Assembly (NCBI RefSeq): GCF_006539565.1 | Contig: NZ_BJNG01000041.1 | Location: 1-64,000 of the forward strand | From: Pseudonocardia hydrocarbonoxydans | Lineage (GTDB): Bacteria; Actinomycetota; Actinomycetes; Mycobacteriales; Pseudonocardiaceae | DNA length: 64,000 nucleotides | Reading direction: 5' to 3' | Shown here: one piece after another, positions 8,154 to 15,372 of the stretch | How positions within the stretch are numbered: the first letter of the stretch is position 1 | Layout of the letters: each line of letters starts with the position of its first letter | The notes under the pieces: model-generated | Databases searched by the model: none | Told to the model about the DNA's origin: nothing | The model's input: only the letters and a program-made list of their open reading frames with translations | Translations under genes and position numbers: made by a program

Positions 8154-9083
8154 ATGCGCGATATCCCACCGTTCGTGGTGGATCCCGACGACATCGGGGT
8201 GCTGCAGGAATGGGCCGCGGCCGGAACGGTCGGTGCGGCCGTGGCCCGGCGGGCCCGCATCGTCCTCGGTTCGGCCGATGGTCGGGGTTCCACGGCGCTG
8301 GCCGCCGAACTCGGCTGCTCCCCGCAGACCGTCCTGACCTGGCGTGAGCGCTACCGGGCCGAGGGTCTCGCCGGGCTGCAGGATGCTCCGCGACCCGGCC
8401 GTCCGGTGTCCGTCGATCCCGCCGCGGTCGTCGAGCGGACGCTGCGGGTGCCGCCGCCGCGGCTGCGCGCACCGCGGTGGTCGAGCCGGCTGCTGGGTGC
8501 GGAGCTCGGGGTGAGCAACGTGGCGGTGGCGAAGGTGTGGCGGAGCTGGGGCATCAGCCCGCTCGACGGCGGGCTGGTCAGGCTGGCCACCGACCCGCCG
8601 CTCGACCGGCCGCTCGCGGGCGTGGCCGGGATCCACATCGACGCCGCCGACCGCGTGCTGGCGGTGATCGCCACGGACCGGCCGGGGAGCCTGCCGCTGC
8701 GGGACCGTCCGCGGCTGGGTGCGCGGTTGGACGACCTCGACCACGGCGGTGCCGTCAACGCGGCGGGTCTCGCCCACCTGCTGCATCGGCTCGACGCCGT
8801 CCCGGGTGAGCGGATCCGCCTGCTGGTGGACCGCGCGACGCCGGAGCTGGCGCGGGTCGAACGGCGCGGCGGGCGGATCCACGTCGCGCCGGCGGGCCTG
8901 GCCTGGGCCCGGTTCGTGCGGGTCGCGGTGGTCCTCGCGGGCTCCACGGAGCACGGGGCGGCCTCGGTGGCGGCGCTGCGTCGCGCGGTCGTCGAGCACA
9001 CGCCGGGCCGTCCGCTGCGGTGGGTCGCACCGGATCCGATCGTCGTCGAGGGCGGACCGGTCGACCCGGCCCGTGAACCCTGA
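8154..9083 (+). CDS. IS630-transposase-like helix-turn-helix protein, catalytic half degenerate
   Basis: 309 aa from the ATG at 8154, which has GGAG nine bases upstream; a TTG at 8112 is also in frame. Residues 20-130 match the IS630 OrfA pattern: RRARIVLGSADG, a helix-turn-helix around GCSPQTVLTWRERYRAEGLA, then LQDAPRPGRP and a second HTH (LGAELGVSNVAVAKVWRSWGI). Where active IS630 enzymes have VDEKSQIQAL, this protein has IDAADRVLAV. A second aspartate survives in LLVDRATPE, and I see no clear third acid. No terminal repeats flank it. It therefore looks like a domesticated or decaying transposase that could still bind DNA, just upstream of the DUF4331 operon. Confidence 0.7.
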   Translation: MRDIPPFVVDPDDIGVLQEWAAAGTVGAAVARRARIVLGSADGRGSTALAAELGCSPQTVLTWRERYRAEGLAGLQDAPRPGRPVSVDPAAVVERTLRVPPPRLRAPRWSSRLLGAELGVSNVAVAKVWRSWGISPLDGGLVRLATDPPLDRPLAGVAGIHIDAADRVLAVIATDRPGSLPLRDRPRLGARLDDLDHGGAVNAAGLAHLLHRLDAVPGERIRLLVDRATPELARVERRGGRIHVAPAGLAWARFVRVAVVLAGSTEHGAASVAALRRAVVEHTPGRPLRWVAPDPIVVEGGPVDPAREP

Positions 9084-9222
9084 CCCCGGCGGAGCCGGCT
9101 CGGTGGCGGGCGCACGGGCCCTCCTCGATCGGTGCACCCCGGCCGGCCGGGGGCGGCGAGTCGCCCGCCGCGGGAGGTCGGGCTCCGCGCGGGCCGCCGA
9201 CCCCGCACACCCCGTCGACAGC

Positions 9223-9248
9223 TTGACGCAAATGAGTTGCAACAGAAT
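9223..9248 (+). promoter_or_regulatory. Nur-like box and possible promoter of the DUF4331 operon
   Basis: ACGCAA-N5-TTGCAA at 9226-9242 matches the nickel-regulator Nur consensus tTGCaa-N5-ttGCAA at 10 of 12 bases. It overlaps TTGACG (9223-9228), a possible -35, and lies just before CAGAAT (9243-9248), a possible though closely spaced -10. The 9084-9423 spacer otherwise holds a small hairpin (CGACCCG/CGGGTCG, 9333-9349) and no gene I can support. The transcript would have a leader of about 170 bases. Confidence 0.5.
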
Positions 9249-9423
9249 CGAAGGTTTTTACTTCACGATTTCGCCGGCGAATAGCCGTATCGGGTCGCAC
9301 CCTCCGAATCGCAGGGGTCGTTGCCCGGTTGTCGACCCGTTCCGGGTCGTCCATGAGGAGTCAGGTGCGCAGGCACCGTCGCCCGGGCCGGATTCCCAGC
9401 CGGTGCTCGGGAAAGGATGGAAG

Positions 9424-11088
9424 ATGTCCCAAACCCCACGCAGGCGTCGGGCGGGCACGGCAATGATCGTCGCCGGCACCGCGGTCGCCGCCACCGCCCT
9501 CGCGCTGGTGCCCGCCGGCGCCGCGAGCGCATCCTCCCACCGTGAGGCCCCGCTCATCGCGGACGCCCCCGCCTACGACAACACCGACGTGTACGCGTTC
9601 GTCTCCCCGGAGAGCCCGGACAAGGTGACGTTCGTGGCCAACTGGTTCGGCCTCCAGGAGCCGAACGGTGGCCCGACGTTCTACCCGTGGGCCGACGACG
9701 CCTACTACAACATCAAGATCGACTCCGACGGCGACGCGGTGGCCGACACCACCTACCGCTACGAGTTCACCACCGACGACGAGGCGCAGCAGAACACGTT
9801 CCTCTACGCCAACGGCCCGGTGGAGAGCCTCGACGACGAGAACCTGCTGTTCAAGCAGTACTACACGCTGACGAAGATCGACGCCTACGGCAAGGAGACC
9901 GTGGTCGCCGAGGGCCAGGCCGCACCGTCGAACACCGGGCCCGCGTCGGTCCCGGACTACGACGCGCTGATCGAGGACGCCACCGAGCCCGTGGGCAAGG
10001 ACGGCAAGACCTTCGTCGGCCAGATCGAGGACCCGTTCTTCCTCGACCTGCGCGTGTTCGACCTGCTCTACGGCGGCGACCTGTCCGAGGTCGGCCAGGA
10101 CACCCTCGCCGGCTACAACGTCAACACCACCGTGCTGGAGGTGCCGATCGACGAGGTCGCGCTCAACGGCAACGGCACGGACAACCCGGTCATCGGCGTG
10201 TGGAGCACCACCGACCGGGCCGCCAACGTCACCTTCGGTGGCGGTGTCGAGGAGTCCTCCGGCGACTACGTGCAGGTCTCGCGCCTGGGCAACCCGCTGG
10301 TCAACGAGGTCGTCATCCAGGTCGGCCTGAAGGACGCGTTCAACGCGATCGGCCCGGACGTCGACGCCACGATCCCGGCGGTCGTCGAGCGGGTCACCGA
10401 CCCCGAGGTCCCGAAGCTCGTCGAGGCGATCTACGGCATCCCGGCCCCGGCCACCCCGCGCAACGACCTGGTCGAGATCTTCCTGACCGGCATCGCGATC
10501 GACGCACCCACGCTCGACGGTTCCGCCGCCCCGATCGCGGCCGACCTGAACAGCCAGATCCTCAACGCCGACGCCGACCCGAAGACGTTCGTGCCCTCGG
10601 AGATGCTGCGGCTCAACACCGCGATCAAGGAGCCGACCACCCTGGCCGGTGAGCCGACCCGGGCCAGCCGCCTCGGCGTGTTCGGCGACGACATCCAGGG
10701 CTTCCCGAACGGGCGCAGGCTCGCCGACGACGTCGTCGACATCGGCCTGCTCGCCCTGCAGGGCGCTGCCCTCGACCCCGCCGTGGTCTCCGGCCCGCTG
10801 GCCGGTGGCGACGAGGTCGACACGAACGACGCCGAGTTCAACGACCGGTTCCCCTACGTCGTGGCGGCCAGCAACCTCAACGTCAACGACGAGGCGAACA
10901 GCCAGGGCGACGGCACCGTCGCCCAGGGGCGCGACGGCGCGCCCGCGACCGGCGGCGCCGCTCCCAGCGGCTCCGGCGGCGGTGGCATGTTCGACTTCCT
11001 CGGTGACCTGCTCCCCGGCGTCATGACGGGCGCTGCGGGCATGGTGCTGATCGGCGCCGGGGCCACCCGGCACCTGCGTCAGAAGTGA
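9424..11088 (+). CDS. secreted DUF4331 protein
   Basis: 554 aa. An N-terminal signal with four arginines (residues 6-9) and a hydrophobic core ends at ASA, predicting cleavage after residue 36. The mature protein would begin SSHREAPLIADAPAYDNTD, the hallmark start of DUF4331. Further family-like segments are YAFVSPESPDKVTF, YNIKIDSDGDAVADTTY and a late NGRRLADDVVDI. The C-terminus has a glycine-rich stretch, a hydrophobic helix (GVMTGAAGMVLIGAGAT) and a basic tail, so the protein may be membrane-anchored at both the surface and the C-terminus. The biochemical function of DUF4331 is unknown to me. AGGA/GGAAG-type RBS sequences precede the ATG. TPR and NicO genes follow in the same direction. 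Confidence 0.88.
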   Translation: MSQTPRRRRAGTAMIVAGTAVAATALALVPAGAASASSHREAPLIADAPAYDNTDVYAFVSPESPDKVTFVANWFGLQEPNGGPTFYPWADDAYYNIKIDSDGDAVADTTYRYEFTTDDEAQQNTFLYANGPVESLDDENLLFKQYYTLTKIDAYGKETVVAEGQAAPSNTGPASVPDYDALIEDATEPVGKDGKTFVGQIEDPFFLDLRVFDLLYGGDLSEVGQDTLAGYNVNTTVLEVPIDEVALNGNGTDNPVIGVWSTTDRAANVTFGGGVEESSGDYVQVSRLGNPLVNEVVIQVGLKDAFNAIGPDVDATIPAVVERVTDPEVPKLVEAIYGIPAPATPRNDLVEIFLTGIAIDAPTLDGSAAPIAADLNSQILNADADPKTFVPSEMLRLNTAIKEPTTLAGEPTRASRLGVFGDDIQGFPNGRRLADDVVDIGLLALQGAALDPAVVSGPLAGGDEVDTNDAEFNDRFPYVVAASNLNVNDEANSQGDGTVAQGRDGAPATGGAAPSGSGGGGMFDFLGDLLPGVMTGAAGMVLIGAGATRHLRQK

Positions 11089-11132
11089 TCGGCTGACACC
11101 GCTCGGTCGTTGATCCACCCGAGATCCCCGGA

Positions 11133-11160
11133 GGGTCCGGCTCCGTTCCGAGCCGGACCC
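11133..11160 (+). other. 11-bp perfect hairpin between DUF4331 and TPR genes
   Basis: GGGTCCGGCTC and its exact complement surround a six-base loop, 30 bases before the TPR start codon. No U-run follows. It may be a partial terminator or an mRNA-stabilising stem that sets different levels of the two products. Confidence 0.6.
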
Positions 11161-11190
11161 TGCGGGGTCCCGAACGAGAAGGTCGTCCCC

Positions 11191-12507
11191 ATGACCGGTG
11201 AGCCCCGTTCGAGGGTCCCCGCCCTGCTCGTCGTGCTCGGGGTCCTGTTGCTGGTCGGCACGGTGGCAGGGCTGCTGACCGGTCGCGACACCCGCACCTC
11301 CCCGGTCGCCTCGGCGCCGGTGTCCCAGCCGTCCGCCCTGGACCAGACGATCCAGCGCGCACAGGTCGCGCTACGACGTACCCCCGAGAACGCGCCGCTG
11401 TGGGCGCAGCTGGGCGCCTCCTACGTCGAGAAGGCCCGTGTCTCCGGGGATCCGATCTACTACGGCCAGGCCCAGGGCGCGCTCGAGCGGTCGCTGGCCG
11501 TCGAACCGGACGGCAACGGCGAGGCGCTGATCGGACTGGGCCAGCTGGCCAACGCCCGCCACGACTTCGCCGCCGCCCGCGACCTGGGCGAGCAGGCCCG
11601 TGAGCTGCGTCCCTACACCGGCGCGGTCTACGGCGTGCTGGCCGACGCCTACACCCAGCTCGGTGACACCGCGGCCGCCTCCGCCGCCGTCGAGTCCATG
11701 CTCGGCGTGGACCCCGGCCTGGCCGCGTTCACCCGGGCGTCCTACGACCTGGAGCTGCACGGCAGGGTGGACGAGGCCCGGCAGGCCATGCAGCGAGCCC
11801 TGTCCTCCGCGCTCAGCCCCGCGGACGTCGCCTTCTGCCGCTACTACCTCGGCGAGCTGGCCTGGAACAGCGGTGACGTCGACGGGGCGGCGGAGCACTA
11901 CGCGGCCGGCCTGGCCGCAGCCCCGGGCGACGTCGCGCTCACCCAGGGACAGGCCAAGGTCTCGTGGGCCCGGGGCCGGGTCGACGACGCGCTGGCGACC
12001 TACGCCGACCTCACCAACCGCGTGCCGCTGCCGCAGTACCTGCTGGAGTACGGCGAGCTGCTGGAATCGGCCGGGCGCGTCGACGAGGCCCGCGCCCAGT
12101 ACGAGGTGCTCGCCGCGGCGCAGCGGCTCTACGCCGCGGAGGGCTCCACCGACGACCAGGTCGCGGCGCTCGTCGCGGCCGACCACGGTGACCCGGCCGA
12201 GGCGCTGCGCCTCGCGCAGGGGGAGTGGGACCGCAGGCAGAGCATGTTCAGCGCCGACGCCCTGGCCTGGGCGCTGCATGTCAACGGCCGCGACGCCGAG
12301 GCCCTGCCCTACGCCGAACTGGCATCGGCGACCGGCTGGCGCAACGCGACCCACGCCTATCACCGCGGCATGATCCTGGCCGGGCTCGACCGTCGCGAGG
12401 ACGCGGTCGCCGCACTGGGCGAGGCGCTGGCGACCAACCCGAACTTCCATCCGCTGCACGCCCCCGTCGCCGCCTCGACCCTCGCCCGGCTGGAGTCGGG
12501 CGCGTGA
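11191..12507 (+). CDS. membrane-anchored TPR-repeat protein
   Basis: 438 aa from the ATG at 11191. A single transmembrane helix lies at about residues 9-28 (PALLVVLGVLLLVGTVAGLL), placing the rest outside the membrane. The body is a run of tetratricopeptide-type helices, for example NAPLWAQLGASYVEKARVSG, EALIGLGQLANARHDFAAAR, AVYGVLADAYTQLGDTAAAS and a last FHPLHAPVAASTLARLESG. TPRs mediate protein contacts, so it may link the DUF4331 protein to the downstream transporter. That is inference. The stop codon overlaps the NicO start (GTGA). Confidence 0.85.
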   Translation: MTGEPRSRVPALLVVLGVLLLVGTVAGLLTGRDTRTSPVASAPVSQPSALDQTIQRAQVALRRTPENAPLWAQLGASYVEKARVSGDPIYYGQAQGALERSLAVEPDGNGEALIGLGQLANARHDFAAARDLGEQARELRPYTGAVYGVLADAYTQLGDTAAASAAVESMLGVDPGLAAFTRASYDLELHGRVDEARQAMQRALSSALSPADVAFCRYYLGELAWNSGDVDGAAEHYAAGLAAAPGDVALTQGQAKVSWARGRVDDALATYADLTNRVPLPQYLLEYGELLESAGRVDEARAQYEVLAAAQRLYAAEGSTDDQVAALVAADHGDPAEALRLAQGEWDRRQSMFSADALAWALHVNGRDAEALPYAELASATGWRNATHAYHRGMILAGLDRREDAVAALGEALATNPNFHPLHAPVAASTLARLESGA

Positions 12508-14027
12508 GGGCGCTGCGCCGCGCCGCGGTACTGATCGGCACCGTCGTGGCACTGCTCGTCGTGCCGGTCGCGGTGGCGCAGGCCCATCCGCTGGGGAACT
12601 TCACCGTCAACCACTACGCCGGGCTGACGCTGCGGGCCGACGGCGTCGACGTGCTCGCCGTGCTGGACACCGCGGAGCTGCCCACCGTGCAGCAGCGCGC
12701 GACGGTCGACACCGACGCCGACGGCACGGTGTCGCCCGCCGAGGCCGCCGCGCACGCCGCGTCCGAGTGCGCGGCCCGCGTGGTGCTCACCTCGATCGCG
12801 GTCGACGGGGCCACGATCCCGCTGACCGTCGCGGCGTCATCCGCGGAGTTCCCCGTCGGCGAGCAGGGGCTGGCGACCACGCGGGTGACCTGCCGGTTCA
12901 CCGGCCCCGCCGACCTGTCCGCGCCCGCCGTCGTCGTCTACACCGACGGGTTCCGCGTCGACCGGATCGGCTGGCGCGAGATCACCGCCACCGGTGACGG
13001 TGTGCGGATCGCGGCGTCCGACGTGCCGGGGGCGAGCACGTCGCAGGAGCTGCGGGCGTACCCGGAGGACCTGCTGGCGAGCCCGCTCGACCAGCGCTCG
13101 GCCCGGATCGAGGTGGCGCCGGGCCGGGGGTCCGCCGGGCCGCTGGCCGCGCTCCCGCCGACCGGGGTCGGCTGGCTCGACCGCGTGCTCGGTCAGGCCG
13201 AGGACGTCCTGTCCGGGCTCGCCGCCCGGCCCGCGCTGACCCCCGTCGTCGGCACGCTCGCCGTCCTGCTGTCGCTGCTGCTCGGAGCGTCGCACGCGAT
13301 GCTGCCCGGGCACGGCAAGACGATCATGGCGGCGTACCTCGCCGGCAAGCAGGGCACGCGGCGCGACGCGGTCGTCGTGGGCGCGGCGGTGACGGTCACC
13401 CACACCGCAGGCGTGCTGGTGTTCGGGCTGCTGCTGGTGGCCGTCGCCGCGTTCGCGCCGCTGCGGGCGATGATGTGGCTCGGCGTCGTCAGCGGGTTGC
13501 TCGTGGCGGCCGTGGGCGCCGTCCTCCTCCGCACCGCGGTGGCGCGGCGTCGCGAGCTCGCCGCGGTGCCGGCCGCCCAGCGCGTCGGGGTGCTGGTCGG
13601 CGTGGGGGTGGGCGGAGCGCGCACGGGCCACGGCCACGGCCACGGCCACGGTCACGGCCACGGTCACGGTCACGGTCACGGTCACGCGGAGGATCGGTGG
13701 AGCCGCGCGAGCCTCGTCGGCATGGGGATGGCCGGTGGGCTGGTGCCCAGCCCCACCGCCCTGCTGGTTCTGCTCGGCGCGGTGAACCTGGGGCGCACGT
13801 GGTTCGGTGTCGCGCTGGTGATCTGCTACGGCCTCGGTATGGCCGGCACGCTCACCGCGGCCGGGCTGCTGCTGGTGTCGGTGCGCGACCGCATCGCCCG
13901 GATGGAACGCACCCGCGCCTGGCGGGACCGCGCAGGCCGGTTCGTCGGCGTGCTGCCGGTCGCCACCGCGGTCCTCGTCCTCGTCGTCGGGATCGGGCTG
14001 GCGCTGCGCAGCCTCTCCGGCGTCTGA
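12504..14027 (+). CDS. NicO/RcnA-family nickel-cobalt transporter with secreted N-terminal domain
   Basis: 507 aa. A signal peptide ends AVAQA|HPLGNF. An extracytoplasmic domain of roughly 200 residues follows. The membrane domain, from about residue 245, has six or so helices. The first contains GASHAMLPGHGKTIMAAYL, the metal-site motif of the NicO family. A cytoplasmic or loop segment of ten Gly-His repeats precedes GMAGGLVPSPTALLVLLGA, another family motif. NicO proteins move Ni2+ or Co2+; direction cannot be read from sequence, and RcnA members export. The GTG is coupled to the TPR gene. Together with the Nur-like box at 9226, this supports a metal-homeostasis role for the cluster. Confidence 0.88.
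   Translation: MRALRRAAVLIGTVVALLVVPVAVAQAHPLGNFTVNHYAGLTLRADGVDVLAVLDTAELPTVQQRATVDTDADGTVSPAEAAAHAASECAARVVLTSIAVDGATIPLTVAASSAEFPVGEQGLATTRVTCRFTGPADLSAPAVVVYTDGFRVDRIGWREITATGDGVRIAASDVPGASTSQELRAYPEDLLASPLDQRSARIEVAPGRGSAGPLAALPPTGVGWLDRVLGQAEDVLSGLAARPALTPVVGTLAVLLSLLLGASHAMLPGHGKTIMAAYLAGKQGTRRDAVVVGAAVTVTHTAGVLVFGLLLVAVAAFAPLRAMMWLGVVSGLLVAAVGAVLLRTAVARRRELAAVPAAQRVGVLVGVGVGGARTGHGHGHGHGHGHGHGHGHGHAEDRWSRASLVGMGMAGGLVPSPTALLVLLGAVNLGRTWFGVALVICYGLGMAGTLTAAGLLLVSVRDRIARMERTRAWRDRAGRFVGVLPVATAVLVLVVGIGLALRSLSGV
13626..13685 (+). repeat. ten in-frame hexamer repeats encoding Gly-His
   Basis: GGCCAC and GGTCAC hexamers repeat ten times without interruption inside the NicO gene. The DNA variation is only in the third codon position, C or T. 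The encoded histidine-rich loop is a likely metal buffer. The tract is prone to slippage, so its length may vary between strains. Confidence 0.95.
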
Positions 14028-14051
14028 TCCCCGCAACCCCAGGAGAAACCG

Positions 14052-14384
14052 GTGCGCCGTCTCGTCATCCCCCTCGGCCTGGCCGTGGCCGTGCTCGCAG
14101 GCTGCTCGTCGGGGCCGGAGCTCGGCCCGGTGTTCGACGACGAGGCGGGCGCGAACGTGAGCTGCCTCGTGCACCAGACCGGGGAGCCGGGCGCGTTCTA
14201 CACCGAGGCGGAGACACGCGAGACCGGCCGGGTGCTCGCGCTGATGAGGTACTACACGCAGTTCGGGGCCCTGCCGTTCTGCGACGGCGCTCCCGCGGGC
14301 GACGCCGACCGGGCCTGGGCGCAGGTGTACCTCGACCTCGGCGGCCCCGCGGAGAACGTGCCCACTCCACTCGCCGGGAATTGA
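14052..14384 (+). CDS. small lipoprotein of unknown function
   Basis: 110 aa starting with GTG at 14052, with AGGAG upstream. The signal peptide ends in a lipobox, AVLAGC, so C18-C19 region lipidation is expected. The mature part has two cysteines (SCLVHQ and PFCDG) that could form a disulfide. Other features are ETGRVLALMRYYTQFGALP and a DRAWAQVYLDLGG segment. I do not recognise a family. It begins 24 bp after the NicO gene and is probably the last gene of the DUF4331 operon. Confidence 0.75.
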   Translation: MRRLVIPLGLAVAVLAGCSSGPELGPVFDDEAGANVSCLVHQTGEPGAFYTEAETRETGRVLALMRYYTQFGALPFCDGAPAGDADRAWAQVYLDLGGPAENVPTPLAGN

Positions 14385-14410
14385 CGTGGCGCGCCCCCGC
14401 GGTGCGGTCG

Positions 14411-14416
14411 TAGGGT
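14411..14416 (+). promoter_or_regulatory. -10 box of the leader/ncRNA
   Basis: TAGGGT, a common actinobacterial -10 form, lies 27 bp after the lipoprotein stop. Transcription would start near 14423, just before the long Shine-Dalgarno-like stretch. No matching -35 at 17 bp is obvious. Confidence 0.45.
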
Positions 14417-14422
14417 GGGGTC

Positions 14423-14618
14423 ACACGTGAGAGGAGGTGGTCCAGCGTTGAGTAGCAACCGGACTCGTGAGGTGGCTGTCCGCTAGCACCTGAGGACGAA
14501 GATCCGACCGCGTGGAATGCCGGTAGGTGCCGGCGAGTCCCAGGCAGTCACCAGTGGTCCCCGGGCCCGAGCCCGTCCAGCTCGGCTTGCGCATCCGATG
14601 ATGCGGCCCGGGGATCAC
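14423..14618 (+). ncRNA. candidate structured RNA with three-way junction
   Basis: Bases 14432-14446 (AGGAGGTGGTCCAGC) match the expected complement of the actinobacterial 16S 3' end over 15 positions with one change that still allows a G-U pair. A 12-codon ORF follows. Downstream are a hairpin at 14472-14490, a hairpin GCCGG/CCGGC at 14519-14534, and a three-way junction. The junction's outer stem pairs 14554-14567 with 14605-14618 (14 bp, one wobble). Its inner hairpins are 14568-14572/14580-14584 and 14591-14595/14600-14604. The end of the RNA is unknown; the next gene (tetR) ends at 14639 on the other strand. I do not recognise a known RNA family. Confidence 0.6.
14448..14486 (+). CDS. 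12-residue ORF inside the candidate RNA
   Basis: TTG start, twelve codons reading MSSNRTREVAVR if initiated with Met, and a TAG stop. It is too short for normal gene finding but has the strongest Shine-Dalgarno-like sequence in the window directly before it. An in-frame GTG at 14427, about ten bases after the -10 box, would give a 19-residue version. Its stop lies in the first hairpin, so translation could affect folding. A leader-peptide role is inference. Confidence 0.5.
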   Translation: MSSNRTREVAVR

Positions 14619-14638
14619 CCATGTCCGGGGTCCGGGCC

Positions 14639-15313
14639 CTACGGGGCCGCGCCGCGCTCGAGCCGGCCGACCGCGATCTCCAGGCGCTCGGCGACGCCGA
14701 GCAGCCCCTCGTCGGCGGGGAGCAGGTCGGCGACGCGGCGGAAGCGGCCGCGGTAGGCGTCGAGCCGGTCGGCCGGGGCGCCGTCGGCGAGCCAGGCGCG
14801 CAGGGCCAGGTTGTGCGCCGCGACGACCGCCGCCCCGATGACGGCGGCGCGCAGGTCGCCGTCGGCCTCCCCGGCGAAGCGGGTGCGCAGGTAGCGGGTG
14901 AACAGGCGGCGGTAGTGGTCGACGCTGGCCGACTCGCGGTCGCGCAGGACCGCCACGTCGTGGGTGAGCCGGAAGCGGTCGACGGAGAGCGCGGGGTCGT
15001 CGGTGTAGAGGTCGAACACGGTCTCGCCCGCGCGCAGCACCAGGCTCGGCACCGGCTCGTCGGGGTGCGCGGTCTCGAAGACCTCCGCGATGCGGGCGAG
15101 CGCGGTCTCGTGGTCGGGCGAGATCGCGTCCTCCTTGCTGCGGAAGTAGCGGAAGAACGTGCGCCGCCCGACGCCCGCGGCCGCCGTGATGTCGTCGACG
15201 GTCGTCTCGTCGTAGCCGCGGTCGCGGAACAGCGCCACCGCGGCGGCCACCAGATCGCGCCGCACCTCGGCCCGGCCCTCGACGGACCGGCCTCTCCGCG
15301 TGGCGCCTGTCAT
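14639..15313 (-). CDS. TetR-family transcriptional regulator
   Basis: 224 aa from the ATG at 15313. The N-terminal helix-turn-helix covers about residues 14-60: RRDLVAAAVALFRDRGYDET, then VDDITAAAGVGRRTFFRYFRSKED, the classic TetR recognition region. The C-terminal ligand domain is not diagnostic. TACCCT (15326-15321) ends seven bases before the ATG, so the mRNA should be leaderless. It is divergent from an acyl-CoA dehydrogenase. A perfect palindrome between them (15342-15360) is the likely operator, so it probably represses itself and the dehydrogenase in response to a fatty-acid-type ligand. The ligand is inferred from the neighbour only. Confidence 0.9.
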   Translation of the reverse strand: MTGATRRGRSVEGRAEVRRDLVAAAVALFRDRGYDETTVDDITAAAGVGRRTFFRYFRSKEDAISPDHETALARIAEVFETAHPDEPVPSLVLRAGETVFDLYTDDPALSVDRFRLTHDVAVLRDRESASVDHYRRLFTRYLRTRFAGEADGDLRAAVIGAAVVAAHNLALRAWLADGAPADRLDAYRGRFRRVADLLPADEGLLGVAERLEIAVGRLERGAAP

Positions 15314-15341
15314 GGCACGCAGGGTAACAGCGAGCTTGCCG

Positions 15342-15360
15342 AACGGCACGCAGTGCCGTT
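15342..15360. promoter_or_regulatory. operator palindrome of the TetR regulator
   Basis: AACGGCAC-GCA-GTGCCGTT is a perfect 8-3-8 palindrome. It ends on the first base of TACGAT (15360-15365), the -10 of the acyl-CoA dehydrogenase gene, and lies about 16 bp upstream of the tetR -10. Binding there would block both promoters. Confidence 0.7.
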
Positions 15361-15372
15361 ACGATCCGCGAC

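Noticed and set aside
8154..9083. Intact IS630 insertion sequence
   Set aside because: The catalytic core is altered and I found no terminal inverted repeats or TA target duplication.
14423..14618. tmRNA, SRP RNA or RNase P RNA
   Set aside because: No tag ending in ALAA, no SRP or RNase P core motifs, and the short ORF does not look like a tag.
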